DNA of 64,000 nucleotides from Stropharia rugosoannulata (lineage: Eukaryota > Basidiomycota > Agaricomycetes > Agaricales > Strophariaceae). The notes below the pieces were generated by a model. That model did no database searches. It was not told the DNA's origin and was given only the letters and a program-made list of their open reading frames with translations. Numbering within the stretch: position 1 is the stretch's first letter; every line of letters starts with the position of its first letter. The DNA lies in NCBI GenBank assembly GCA_028532985.1, contig JANCIK010000006.1, forward strand, positions 248,001 to 312,000, in the 5' to 3' direction. Below are positions 1 through 11,345 of the stretch, in pieces. A program made the position numbers and the translations under genes.

Positions 1-1202
1 GTTGGGTCATAACTTATAGTATGCCTTCCATCCAGGTATAACGTATGCTTATAGCTCGTCCTTACATTATTCCAGCGTTTATTGAAGTCCCATTCAGAGT
101 TGTGACATATGTAGTCTGTACACATGTTCTCATCAAGCGACGAAGTGAAAGGCACCATACTACGACATTGTAAGCATACATTCCGGTTCTCTAGTACTCA
201 TATCAATTAATACATAACTTACATTGCAGGATTCTCCTTTTCACATCCACGTTGCAGTTTCTTCTTGCCACAGCATACGTCGGGTTTGGCCTTCGTCTTC
301 TGATTGAAGGTTTTATCAAGACGGAGAATATACCCAATGGGTCCTTTATCTACTGGATAAATCCTTCAAGTACCGCACAAATTGTATCGAAGGCCTTGTA
401 TATTGGAAACGTATGTTCTTCCACAAAGTCGAAGTTCAATTTGATAAGACTATTTGCAGTCTGTTCTTGGTGACTCTATACTAATATGGCGTATGTACAT
501 GGTATGGGGGAAGAATATCTACATATGCCTTCTACCAATTATTATAACATGCTGTACATTGAGTAAGTATTGTTGTCCTGATCATTAGATACAGTTACTA
601 ATATTTCAATCAGTAACCGGCTATACAGCCGTTGGAAAACTAGCCAGTGTTGGCGGAACTAGTCCAGATAGCATCTTTGTTATCTTGAAATGGATACTGT
701 CGACATGGTGTCTCTCAATTGCTACACAGATCATATCGACTGCCTTGATTTCAGCAAGGATTTGGTGGCTTGCACGACTCAACCCTCTATCTAAATCCCG
801 ATACATATCCCTTATTGCTGTTATTATCGAGTCTGGCGCCATCTATACTGCTTCCACTGCATTCCTATTAGCCTTTGCAGACATGAAGACACAGGCAGGC
901 GCCATATTAGGGGATATGACAACTCAAATTGCTGTAGGTCTGCGCACTCACCATGATTTCAATCTCTGAGCATCTATGTCTAGACAATTGTGCCAACTCT
1001 CATTATAATTCGAGTCGAATTGAATAGACACAAACACTCACCTCTTCTGAGAAACACTTCCGACCTCACAGTAAGGAGGCCGGATCATCTAGGTCAACCT
1101 ATTTCGTTCCCATTGACACAGACAGGCGATAATTCAGTGCAGGTGACAGTAGCATCGTTTTCTGCAACAGACTCTGTCAAGGAGCACAAGATCGGAGTGT
1201 AG
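1..1202 (+). CDS. Multi-pass integral membrane protein, Agaricomycete family, 5' end outside the window
   Basis: This is the 3' part of a seven-helix-like membrane protein of a family that is abundant and uncharacterised in Agaricomycetes. Exons that can be placed are 115-169, 230-410, 460-562, 614-933 and 984-1202, joined by short GT-AG introns in consistent phase. The spliced product shows hydrophobic stretches with family signatures: LLFTSTLQFLLATAYVGFGL, then GDSILIWRMYMVWG after the third junction, WILSTWCLSIATQIISTALI, the ESGAIY motif and the closing segment TIVPTLIIIRVELN. The tail after the last helix is short, polar and cytoplasm-like. The start lies upstream of the window or in an exon before base 47 that I could not fix. 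A second member of the family lies at 24562-25936. Transport and receptor roles are both possible; no function is known to me. Confidence 0.72.
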
Positions 1203-1936
1203 AGGTGATGCCTGTTATCAAGTTGTCGGAATAGGTCAATTTCAAATAGCCCAATATGCTTCTTTACTACATACTCAGCTGGCTTGTTACAAATGTATTT
1301 ATATGTAGGGATCGGCGGAAATCAGGACAACTCTACATTTATGAATCAAACTCTGGACCTGGGTGAATACAAATAGAAGCATATCACGCTGTTATAATAG
1401 CTGTGCAAGTACTCAGTGCAAGCACTGCTGGTGTCGACCATTTTTTGGCAAGTTTTTGGTAACCAAAATGATGCCTCTCAGAGACATGTCATGTTAACAT
1501 TACATGTTTGATCAAACATGGGTCGGCGCTAACACTGAAAGATATGTCATAGGTTCGTCAAAAAGATGTGATGAGTTATTGCGGCCGGGCGGCGCAAAGA
1601 ACGACTCAACGAGTTGGGCAGTATTGCCAGCATAACGTCTATTTTCCAACCTGAGGAAGCGCTGAGGCAAGCCGTGGAAGATTTACTTGCTCGCTTTCCA
1701 GTGTTACGTTAAGAAGTACAGTCCCAGAGATATTGTGCGTAGTGCGTATGACTATATTTGAAGTTTATTATGTTCTCTTACTTGTTCAAGCAGAGGTGTC
1801 ATAAGAGTTGAATGTGAACTACGTAGCAGTTGTCTGATTGTCTACTTCATGCCACACTTTTTAAAGCGCTCTGTGAGTTGTCTTTGATTGTCGGTTTCCA
1901 TAGAGCGCTGATATGCAATTCAAGGGCACCAAGAAA
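1203..1936. other. Gene-poor interval with one short coding-like remnant
   Basis: No complete gene is visible. On the + strand about 1575-1712 reads as an open, protein-like stretch (motifs RRKERLNELG and QPEEALRQAVEDLLARFPVL) that ends at a TAA. It has no recognisable start and may be the tail of a decayed gene. Confidence 0.3.
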
Positions 1937-2065
1937 AGTCCGTGGCAACGTCCGTGGCACGTCCGTGCATCCGTGTAAGGTCCGTGCAAACAGGTGTAAG
2001 TCCGTGCAAAGTCCGTGCAAATTAGTCGCAAGTCCGTGCACACGTCCGTGATGCGTCCGTGCAAG
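1937..2065 (+). repeat. GTCCGTGCA minisatellite, array 1
   Basis: Degenerate tandem units of GTCCGTGCA with 1-4 nt variable spacers (for example CGTCCGTGGCA, AAGTCCGTGCAA), all in the same orientation. It makes spurious open frames on both strands rich in Thr-Asp-Ala-Arg patterns. Confidence 0.85.
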
Positions 2066-2236
2066 ACAAGGATTCGTGTATGCAGCTAGGATTAATAAAA
2101 ATATAAGAACAGATATATGTATCTACTATTTCAAAAAATTATTGCAATGGCCTCGCTTACAAGTATACTTCACGACTAGGTATTTGGTAGTTTCCTATAC
2201 CAACATATGTTGTTTATCTATTTGGGCGTAATTTAG

Positions 2237-2338
2237 GGCGCAATTTCACTTCCACTGATGCTCGAAGAGTACGCGAAGTGTAATAATCCGGGTGCGGCTA
2301 TAGTGGAAATGAATGATATGGCAGATTACAATGTCCAG
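2237..2338 (+). pseudogene. Isolated coding-like exon, possibly transposase-derived
   Basis: A 34-residue open segment is bounded by a plausible acceptor (TTTAG before 2237) and a GTAAGG donor after 2338. It contains LPLMLEEYAKCNNPGAAIVE. The shape 'LPxxLEEYxxxNPGAxVE' resembles the region just before the catalytic core of Mutator-like transposases (family knowledge, weak). A following stretch from about 2383 may be the next exon. It lies between minisatellite arrays 1 and 2. No full-length gene can be assembled here. Confidence 0.28.
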
Positions 2339-2730
2339 GTAAGGTACTTACCTCCTTGTCACCGTAATCTCAATGTTTTAGTGTGACATTGGATGGACCT
2401 TTTCCAGAATCCAGTACTTATAGTGACAGCCAAGTGTCTCGAAGGTTTGTAGTAGCTCTGAGCTCTCAATAACTGCAATTACCTTTCACTTCAGGCAAGC
2501 ATGCTACAATTCTGCCATCTTAAACTCATAAGTGAAATACTAGATAAAATATCTACTTGTTATCCGGTACATAATCAAAACAATCATTGCAATAAATGAC
2601 TATGTGGCGATTTTCTTAAAATACGACTGCCCTCCTTAAGTCAATTGAAGACTTAAGAGCATGTATTTGTTTATTAATCATTCTAATATGTTGAATTACC
2701 ATCCCGTACTTAGTTTCAAAACCTCATAGA

Positions 2731-2906
2731 GTCTGTGTGTGTCTGTACAATCTCCGTGCAAGCTTATGTGCATCCGTGTAGTGTCCGTGCATGTCTGTGC
2801 AGCGTCTGTGCACGTCCGTGAGGCATCCGTGCGCGTCCGTGCAGAGTCCGTGTACGTCCGTGCGATGTCCGTGCGCGTCTGTGCAAAGTCTGTGCATGTC
2901 CGTGCC
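2731..2906 (+). repeat. GTCCGTGCA minisatellite, array 2
   Basis: About 17 degenerate units of GTCCGTGCA or GTCTGTGCA in the same orientation as array 1, separated by 0-3 nt. The reverse strand translates as a run of Thr-Asp-x-Ala-Arg, which I regard as a repeat artefact. Confidence 0.85.
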
Positions 2907-3440
2907 AGGGCCTGAGAGTGACCTAGGGCTTTGTTCAAATAATATATTTCATTGCTGGTTCCATTGGTTTGCAGTACATCCAGATGTAGCGCTCAAGTTC
3001 TAGCCCTACACGGACTCGGCAGTGTCCAGGCTTTAACCAGCCGTGCTGGCATTCCGTGGAAATAACAATGCCGAGCCAATGCCGTTGTCATTTTATACAT
3101 GCCGGGTCACGGCTAGCCGATTGCAGGTTGTGCCGAAACATTTATACTCGAGTAAATAATATGTAAGCCGCACTCATTTAATGCTCGGTTGATTTCAAGT
3201 TGATTTACTACCATCTCCGTTATACTTGAGTATTGATGGGGTCCGGATTGATATATGATTAATATTGGTTGAATTGTTGTCTCAGCAATTTTGAATCATG
3301 GGGGTTTCTGTAATCAGATATAACGTCGATTGCCTCGCTGAACCTTGTGTCCCACATACAAAGAGAAGAAGTAGGCCTATTGACACTAGTAAACAGCGGT
3401 GTTTATCCAATTCCTCTGCTTCTAAACGAACTTTAGTGCT

Positions 3441-3580
3441 TTCGTGCAATCCGCGTGCGTCCGTGCAGTCCGTGCATCCGTGCAATCCATGCAAAGTCCG
3501 TGTAAAGTCCGTGCAAATGAAGCTAAATCCGTGCAGTGTCCGTGCAACACCGCACGGACGCGCACGGACGTGCACGGACT
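3441..3580. repeat. GTCCGTGCA minisatellite, array 3, with an orientation switch
   Basis: Units run as GTCCGTGCA from about 3441 to 3546, then switch to the reverse complement GCACGGAC for at least three units (about 3551-3580). The 3' end can therefore fold back on the upstream units. Confidence 0.8.
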
Positions 3581-4521
3581 TTTCTGTAGGCCCGCAATTC
3601 AATACCTAGGTTATATCCGCTCAGACTAAGGGACTCTGGACTGGGAATAGTCCCAGTGCCTCATGTGCCAAACTATTCTGCACCCAAAGTAGCGTTGCAT
3701 AGTTTCACAGCTAGCTTGCGCATACAGCTTGTGTATTCCAACGTTCATGTTGCGAAAATCTTCCCTCCGTGAGTAGCTTCTATGGATAAAGAGAAACTTT
3801 ACAGAACTTAATTGCCTTACAGGCTGGCCGAGTCTGAGATTCACAACGGTGAGCAAATCAAGTTGTGCATCTACCTATGTCCAAGCTGATAGCGGTTTGA
3901 TCGCATCTCATAACGTATGGAAAAACTGAGCGTTTGTCTAAGATATGGATGCCGCTTGACGAGTTTAAGAAAGGATCTTCAAACATTCCCGTTGGCACAT
4001 CAAGCGACAAGTTCACCAAATTTGAGGAGAGAAGGGAGTAACATACATTGCAGATACAACGAAGGCTTTCCGGAACTTCGTCGTAGTAGACGAGTCTTAC
4101 CTTAGCCTGTGTTTTGACGTCTATTTATCCCAATGATTTGAGCCCTACTGAGATAAATTGTACATGTGATGCGAGACGGCCAGGACCAGGGCACAGTAGC
4201 TTGAAAGAGAGTTCAGTATTAAGGTCAGCGGATCATAAAGCTCAAGGTCAGCAACAGGTATAAAACGCTGACGTTATTGGGGAGTACAATGTTTCCCGCT
4301 ATTACTTCAAGAGAAATTATTCGACATAAAAATATATTATAATCAACCATTCAGCATGGTGCCCTATCTCCCTTAAGGAGGCCTTTTAAAGAAAAGAAAA
4401 ACAGAAGGCAGAGTCTAGTCATAGACTAATAAATAGATACATAGAGATCTTACATCAAATACATAAATGCCGTGCATTATTTGCTTTCCCTTATACTACA
4501 TCGACAAGTGCCAGAGCCACA
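3581..4521. other. Intergenic, no gene recognised
   Basis: Short open frames only (up to about 76 codons) with no family resemblance. The A/T-rich part at 4320-4470 is likely the 3' flank of the minus-strand gene that ends at 4522. Confidence 0.4.
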
Positions 4522-6455
4522 TCACGACTTGAACACAGGTACGTACGCCAGCGGCGTCTGCAGGTATCCCCACTCCCCGCCCTCAGCATGTGCACCCTTC
4601 CCCGCAGCTGACACGCGCGAGCGGCGTGACGTACCATGCAATCCGCTCGTATTCGCGGCTGAAGTCCTGTTCCCATCCGCGTACTCGTTCCGATAGTCAT
4701 ACTCATGGCTATAACCAGCGCCATGCGCGGCGCCACCATACACCGACTCGTGCGCATGCACGCGCGCGAACTCGTCCTCCTCCAGCCCGAGCGCCGTCAC
4801 CTGGGAGTACACCGTCGTCGGCGAGCGCGGCGTCGTGTCTATCGTCGCCGTGCGCACCCACGACGGCGTGCCCGTGCCTGTTCCCGCGCGTCCGGCGCCG
4901 CCTCCCCGTGGGGGAGGGGGCAGGGGCAGGGTGTCGTCTGAAGTGAATGACTCTACGTATGCCCCGCCGGATTCGACGCGCGTGGCGGGGCGCGTGGCGT
5001 ACTGGCTCCGCCGAGCAGGTGGAGGAGGGACGGGGTAAGCACGCGTGGGAGAGGTGGTGAGCGCACGCAGAGCGCCGTACAACGTGCGCGGGGACTGGGT
5101 TTGGGACTGCGGTTGGGCGGCTCCGTTTGGCGCCTTATCAACAGGACCAGGTGCGTGGGTACCGCAATGCAGCTTCCCCCGCCACCCTAGAGCAGCAGGA
5201 GCAGCAAGGTCGGACGGTGGTGCATGTGAAGCGCGCTGGTCCTGGTCCTGGCTCCCGACTCCAGCGATATCACCGGCATGGACAGGGACAGGCATAGCGA
5301 TTGCCCCGGGCATCTCCATCCCCATGTGCGGATACTGCCCAGGCATAGATGCAGGAGAGTCCGGGACTGGGTCGGGGTTCGTCACACGGAGACTGCTCAT
5401 CCTGCTCTCCCTCATCTCTGTCTGCCCGTCCTGCTCCGCGTGGCCGGCCTTCTCTCCCCCGTCCTGCGTGAACGCAGTACGCATCGTTCGTGCGCCGCCC
5501 GTGCCAGGGAAGAATGGGTAGTTCCCCCCCTTCGCTTCGTCTTTACGGTGCCGGCGAACCCACCAGAACACAAGGAGCGCAAGGATAAGTGCAAGGATAA
5601 TGATGATGGGAAGCGCAATTGCTAACGCATGATTCTTCTTCCCTGCTGTTTTCGTGCTTGCTGGGGTCGTTGTGGCTTGGGGAATGGGGGTGAGTTGTGT
5701 TGGGGCGGTGCTGTTGCCGCTGGATGCCGATGGGATATGGTCTGACGCTGACAGCGCAGTGTATCTGTAGGACATTATGAAGATGAACGTAAGCATATAT
5801 GATCACGGGGGAGAAAAAAAATCAAATCTAGAACGGTAGACCAAAGACGTACATAAATCCATCGACGACTGCAAAGGTCTGCCCAGCTCCTACAGACACT
5901 GTGAGCGTGTGCGATACATTCCGCAGCCCAATAGCAGAGGCCACAACGGCGCTCTTGATAGTCGCTGGCCCCCCGCCTGCTGTATCGTTGCGCGTGTGAT
6001 CTGATAGGTCGATAATGGCCGCGGGTCCTCCGTCAAGTACTACGGCTGTGCTCACGGCGTACGGCCAGCGCGCAGAGAGGAAGTATATCGCAGTACCTAA
6101 ATAGAATTCAGATATGGCCAAAACCCCGGTCTAGCATACCGCAGAAAAGTGGGCTGATTAGAGACGCACCGGAAAAGGTGAACACAGCCATTGCGGCTGG
6201 GTCGCTCGTGAGCATGTGCCCGCCGTCAAAGTCGAGCACTGCCGTCGAGTTGTCCGATATTCGCTGCCAGCTCGCAGGGGGAGTGTATACCACCCGAGGG
6301 CTCTGGTCGTCCACCGTGACATTCGTTACGGCATGTACACCGGGAATGAGCCCAAGGTTGAAGCTCAAGTGGGTGATAAGGATGGCTAGGGCAATGCGGG
6401 AGGAGGGGACGATCAGGGAAACATGGCAGGTTAAAGGAACCGATGAGAAACGCAT
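4522..6455 (-). CDS. Secreted-face single-pass membrane protein with Ser/Thr/Pro-rich region (mucin-like surface protein)
   Basis: Three exons on the minus strand, 6455-6170, 6096-5853 and 5764-4522, join in frame to 1773 nt (590 residues). The ATG at 6455 opens a hydrophobic signal segment ending near LGLIPGVHA. The ectodomain has the basidiomycete pattern NVTVDDQSPRVVYTPP, then LDFDGGH, FTFSGTAIYFLSARWPY and LDGGP, with several N-glycosylation sites. A Ser/Thr-rich stalk (TTTPASTKTAGKK) leads to one clear transmembrane helix (ALAIALPIIIILALILALLV) and a basic WVRRHRK stop-transfer. The long cytoplasmic tail is rich in proline, serine and acidic residues (PPPPRGGG, GLEEDEFARVHAHESVYGGA). The family is common in Agaricomycetes and of unknown role; a sensor or wall anchor is an inference. 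Parts of this gene recur as relics at 32 kb, 34.4 kb, 50.7 kb and 52.3 kb. Confidence 0.82.
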
Positions 6456-6948
6456 CGTGGTCAGAAGTGGGACACCGTGGTGAAGATGTGTGGTGGTAAG
6501 AGATAGATGGCGCTGCGAGGACAATGGTCGGTGGCAAGGGCGGATAAGAGGTAGGTGGTGCTGGGGTCTGTCTGCCTCGTGGCCGTCGTTCGGGTGGAAT
6601 CCAGTGATGGCATGCGGCGCACTGTTCTTAGAACATGGCAAGTGTCCTCCGTAGTCCCCTTCTGCTTCGCTGCTTGGAACTGCTTGTACAGCCCATCGTC
6701 GCTGAATATACAGGGGTAATTCGATGTAGGTAGGACGCTCGACATCGATTCAAACCTATAACGAGATACAAGTACGTTATGGATGTACGTCTGCACACAC
6801 GAGGCATGCTACGTAGCCCTCTAAATGAATCTGTCAGTGTTTGTGCATAAACCACGCATATATCGCAGAAAGCACGTACCTTCCCTTCAGCCCCATTCCT
6901 ATTGTCCATGTATGCACCTATCCAATATCGTATGTCACAAGTGCATAT

Positions 6949-7428
6949 TCATTTCTGCTTCTTATCCCTTGCTTTCCCGCTCTCCTTGCTCAAGCCAAGA
7001 CCAGCAAGGAAACACATCCGCATAGTCGCCCCAACATAAACGAATCCAACGCTACCCCAAACCATCGCGTTCCACTCCCACACCCTCCAGAACACGCCAC
7101 TGCCAGCGGGCGCCATACTGACCAGATGCCCAAAGTCGGCGAGGAGCAGGCCGGCGAGCAGGCGGCGCCATGTCCTCAGGGAGTTTGTCGATGACAATAC
7201 GAAGTGCTCATTGAGCGCGAAGAGCAGGTATAGGTTTGCTAGTTGCAGAAGGACCATGCCAGTCTGTGTTTCGGGTGGACCGGTGGGGTGTGTGAGCGCA
7301 CCGAAGGTGAGGTCGGACAGGTATTCTGTTGGGCAAAATGCAGCATAGTATGCGCCTGCGAGAGCTGATACGGGTTCTATGTAGAGGAAGAAGAGTCGGT
7401 AAGGCCAGAACGGGATCACAGACGACAT
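6949..7428 (-). CDS. DUF7704-like small membrane protein
   Basis: A single open frame of 159 residues starting at MSSVIPFWPYRLFFLYIEP. I chose this ATG because the family begins directly with 'IP..YRLFFLYIEP.SA..GAYYA'; the 24 upstream in-frame residues look like 5' leader. Further family marks are LLQLANLYLLFALNE, LRTWRRLLAGLLLADFGHL and the WNAMVWGSVGFVYVGATMRM block near the C-terminus. Four hydrophobic helices are visible. The C-terminus is lysine-rich (ARDKKQK), which could act as an ER-retention-like signal (inference). Biochemical role unknown. Convergence or overlap with neighbours is not evident; the mucin-like gene upstream is also on the minus strand. Confidence 0.8.
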   Translation of the reverse strand: MSSVIPFWPYRLFFLYIEPVSALAGAYYAAFCPTEYLSDLTFGALTHPTGPPETQTGMVLLQLANLYLLFALNEHFVLSSTNSLRTWRRLLAGLLLADFGHLVSMAPAGSGVFWRVWEWNAMVWGSVGFVYVGATMRMCFLAGLGLSKESGKARDKKQK

Positions 7429-9750
7429 TGGGTTGTGCTGCGCTGCGCTGATGGTGGCGGTAAGTAGACCGCAGGTCAGATTGAAACGATGTGGGCCCAC
7501 GGGTAGGTTATTTTAGTTTCTTGTCCATGTTTATGGGGTTAAAATGGGTAAAAAGGCTATGTCTAACATAATCAAGTGCTTCAAGGGGCGTTGGATCCCT
7601 GTCTCCGTTATCTGTTGGGAAGAAAGATGAGAAACAGAAACAAGAACGAGAAAGCAAATCGGCGGGAACATCCGGCGGTGATTCAAAAAAACAATAACTG
7701 GGTCCAGCCAGGAGTAGGGTGTTATCCATCGAAATTACCGTCCTTGTTCAGTCAATCGACCTCATAAACCCGACTCGTGCGATATGTCAGCTTAAATGCA
7801 GCTAATAAAATATGCTCAACAAAAGCCCGACTCTTACAAGACCCATCCGAATGATTGATTTTGTTCTTATCTCAGGTTGCCTTGTGCTCCAAACGCATAT
7901 TACTCTCAGGTCTCGGAACAACGCAAAATTTCCGCCCCAAGTAATCTGTCCCAGGAAACCAACCGCGGAACACGCTTATTGGTTTTTGGGCCTGTGCCAC
8001 GCCCGCCGTGCGAGTAGATCGGTATGTCACGCTCACCCCTGATTGGGGCATTTCTTTAAAATTCTTTCGCATTGGCTGGGCGCGGGAGGTGCCTGCGTAT
8101 CTGTCGTCGTGTATTGCAAAGGACGCTGTCAGTATCTCTATAATGCCGCGCTAACCTGCCCCTTGTTGTCCTATCGGCGAGGATATAATTGGGATGTAAG
8201 ACTTCGAATACCTCGGTAGCAGAAATCAATAGCATACCAAGTAATTGACAATACTGAATCGCGGCTCGCGGGTATGAAATTAATGCAACGGCACGCTGAC
8301 GAGTGAGGTAGCTGAGCTATCACGAATAATTATAGCATGCGCGTAGGAACTGTATATACCCTCTGTCTTATGTGGCTACAAAGATGTATTACCGGCATTA
8401 TGGTATCAACACTGTAAAACATCTAGCTGGAGGCCGCCATTTCTGATATGACAAAATTCATTAATTGGATAAAGTAATACAAGCAACTTACAAATATAAT
8501 GTTAAGCACGCCAAAACCACTTGACACCCACAAACCACTTCGGAAGTAAAAGAAAAATAGTCTACCAGTTCGCACAAGTCACCCATTTATCGACATCTTG
8601 GCTCATACTGCAAAACTAGTGAACAAGTTCTCCCTACATGTAACTTTTTTTCACTGTCCTTAAACAATACTAACCGATAGATCTTATACAGTTCATGGCG
8701 GAATTTGAACAACTGTGTCTGTGGTCCTTGCTTATTTCGGAGATACAAACAGAAGTTGGGCAAGCAATGCCGCTACGGTCGCGGCATCACAAGTACCTTA
8801 CCCACACGCCGAAGGTTTATGGGTGAAGGTTGGAGCGCTGTCCCCATACGCCCACCTCGGGCCTGTTGCGTGCAAATGGTATGCAGCTTCCGAAGTATCC
8901 GCGACTACATTGATTTACGGGTGTCCGAATTAGAAAAAGAGAGTACATAGGGTTAGAAAGTGTTTCATTGGTTTACAGTCCAACGACGTGTTCCTTCCGT
9001 CCGCAGCAGATGATGACGACCTTGAATCTGCCTGCTCGATGATCATCAAGGAGACCGTGATATCAAAAGATTGTATGGCACATACAGTCTGCACAATAAG
9101 CATACATTTGATAGGTGTAGACTGTAGTGCTGGGTGTCTCGAAATAGGCCTTCGGAGTGAGGATAGCATCACTGTCCGAAAGGACCCCGGGAAGCTCCCC
9201 CAAAATACTGGGCCAAAACTTGTCGATTTGGCGATTTGTCTCCAAATTTCGGACCAGACATTGCCCATCGCTAAAAACGCCGCTTTTTATCCAAGGTTTG
9301 GTTGCAGGCGCAAAAAAGCTCTAATCTCAGCGTAGTTTATAGGTCGTACATAGTTGTAACCTGGGTCGCTTTTCATCCAAAATTCTCTCCACTCATGTAG
9401 TTGAACTTCCAGGGGTCCTGTCACGACTCAGAATGCCCAAGTTCCCAGGGCAATCATGACATTGATCCCGGTTCCGAAGATGACACGACGCAGTCTGTAT
9501 GGCCATGTTAGGCAATCCAATAAAGGATTCAGAAACGGATAAAGGCAGTCTCTCCTGCCCTCTCCTGCTTTCTTTCCATCTCTTCTAGGATTCCCATTCG
9601 CGCCAGTACTACTACCACTCGCATCTCATACTCCTCCCAGTGCAACCAGCACATTTGTACTGCGAATCAGTAAGCCGAACGCCTGCATCATATGTCCATT
9701 ACGGCGCCTAATCCGCATCAACCCTGTAGGTACACCTCCGCAAACGTCCC
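7429..9750. other. Intergenic, no gene recognised
   Basis: Only short open frames. The longest, around 8930-9335 on both strands, and a + frame at 8715-8933 have protein-like composition but no start, introns or family resemblance that I can support. The C/T-rich stretch at 9550-9660 may be the promoter of the gene at 9751. Confidence 0.4.
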
Positions 9751-10512
9751 ATGTGGAATGACAACAGTAATTACGGACGCGACGGCCGCGTCAAGGACGA
9801 TACGCGCGTCCGCCGGGGACACCACGACAGCCAGCATCGCCTAGTCCCGTCGACGGCGACCCCAAATGACTCATTCGTGCCACCACCGATGGCAATGACT
9901 ACGGCGTACGGCGTTAACGGCCCGCAGTGGACCGCAGCTGGCGGGCCTCCTCCGCTCGTCTACCATCTTTCTCCTTACGGCACCGTCCCGCTGCCCCCGC
10001 TCGCTGTGCCGCCGGCCCAAATCCATCCACTTCTCGCATCGCCTCGTGCTGGCGGCGCCATGCAGACCGCTATATCATGGGACCTCGCTATGCCGCCTAC
10101 GACGGCCGTATGCATGCCCATGCACGGCACCCGCGAGCGGTACCACTGGCAGGACCTCCCAGCAACGGGCGACAACGCACATGCGCACCCTAGCATAACG
10201 GTATACGTTCCCCAATTCCCGAGCCCCATCGTTGTTTTTCCTACTCGTTCATTCGTGTCCGTGGGCGACGTCCTCGCCACGGTATACCGTGCCCTGCGCG
10301 CCTTCGCTCATGCCGCGCTCAAGGCGGACGGGCGGCGCGCGCACGCACAGGTACACCCGCCTGCTTGGGGCGCACCCAGGCCCCCGCAGGATGAGATTGC
10401 GCTCGCAGTAAGGACATACCTTGCTGGTCGCACGCAATGGGCCGGCCTTGTACCCTGCTCCACGGAGCCTGATGCGTGGGTGTTACGCACCAGCGACACT
10501 GCGCTGCGTTGA
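9751..10512 (+). CDS. DUF6699-like protein
   Basis: An uninterrupted frame of 253 residues. The N-terminal 60 residues are low-complexity and basic/polar. From about residue 85 the basidiomycete DUF6699 layout appears: HPLLAS, then a 'W-D-L-A-M-PP' segment, HPSITVYVPQFPSPIVVFP and SVGDVLATVYRALRAFAH. A C-terminal stretch 'W-A-G-L-...-D-A-W-V-L' follows, as in the family. No signal peptide or membrane helix is visible, so it is probably intracellular. The function of the domain is unknown. The ATG at 9751 is the first in frame and follows a pyrimidine-rich leader. GC content is well above that of the flanking DNA, as in the other real genes here. Confidence 0.78.
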   Translation: MWNDNSNYGRDGRVKDDTRVRRGHHDSQHRLVPSTATPNDSFVPPPMAMTTAYGVNGPQWTAAGGPPPLVYHLSPYGTVPLPPLAVPPAQIHPLLASPRAGGAMQTAISWDLAMPPTTAVCMPMHGTRERYHWQDLPATGDNAHAHPSITVYVPQFPSPIVVFPTRSFVSVGDVLATVYRALRAFAHAALKADGRRAHAQVHPPAWGAPRPPQDEIALAVRTYLAGRTQWAGLVPCSTEPDAWVLRTSDTALR

Positions 10513-10675
10513 ATACGCACTGTGCTTTTTCACCACTCCATCTTACAAACCCAGAATTACCGGCCTGTTCGGGCACGTTGGCGCCCGCTGCTCTGCCCGC
10601 TGAGCCCAGCTCACGGATTGACAGTTCGCAGGCGGTATATTTATCACTGATCAGTGCCTATGGACATAGCACCAA

Positions 10676-11345
10676 GAGAGGACAGTCAGCCAGCAGAAAT
10701 CTCCGACCCCACCATCCATCACTTTCCACCTCCAGCACGCGCAGCTCGACTATATACCCACTCCAACAGACCCATCCCCCAGTGCGCAGCGTAGAGCTGA
10801 ACCGGAATCAACTCCCCGCAGTATGGATAAAATGTTTTTGGTAAAGGACTAAAACAGCCCAGCCTTAATCGATGGGAGTGGTTACCTTATGGCCCGCAGC
10901 GTAGGCGATCGTGAAGTGGACGAGTAACTACGTAGTACACTTGGATAGTATTACTTATCATGTACTTACCTCCTGTCAAATCCGCACTAGCGGATTCCAT
11001 AGATATGAATAAATATTGTTTGAATGTGATTGAGCATGCACAGTTACTGTAGTATTCAAGTCAACCAGTAGGAGTCATCGACGCAAGTACATGCTTTATT
11101 CTGAGAGGAGTCTATATGAGTCAAAGATCGTCCTCATAGTGCATCATTTCTTGAGTCACAGTTTCCGAGTACACGATAACTACTTTTGAGGCGGACAGGA
11201 ATTCTGAGAGAACGGGCGTCGGCGTCGGGCAGTTACAGCTGGCAATAAGGGCAGTGTGGGAAACACAGCCACTTCACTGAGTCAATTGCGCAGGAGGTGA
11301 TAATAAATACAGTTCCTGACCAAGTTTATAGATCTCATGAAGACT
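10676..11345. repeat. Local duplication, copy 1 (partner at 13978-14790)
   Basis: The stretch starting AGAGGACAGTCAG at 10676 matches 13978 onward with scattered differences and small indels (shared blocks: CAGCAGAAATCTCCGACCCC, ACTACGTAGTACACTTGGAT). Near 11288-11320 it includes a degraded form of the last exon of the hemerythrin-like gene (CAGGAGGTGATAAT). It is therefore the broken end of a former second hemerythrin copy. Confidence 0.75.

Noticed and set aside
2696..2938. 80-codon minus-strand frame of Thr-Asp-x-Ala-Arg repeats
   Set aside because: It is the translation of minisatellite array 2; similar frames occur in arrays 1 and 3 on both strands.
5045..5521. 158-codon + frame opposite the mucin-like gene
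   Set aside because: Antisense shadow in GC-rich DNA; the minus strand has a signal peptide, a transmembrane helix and matching splice phases.
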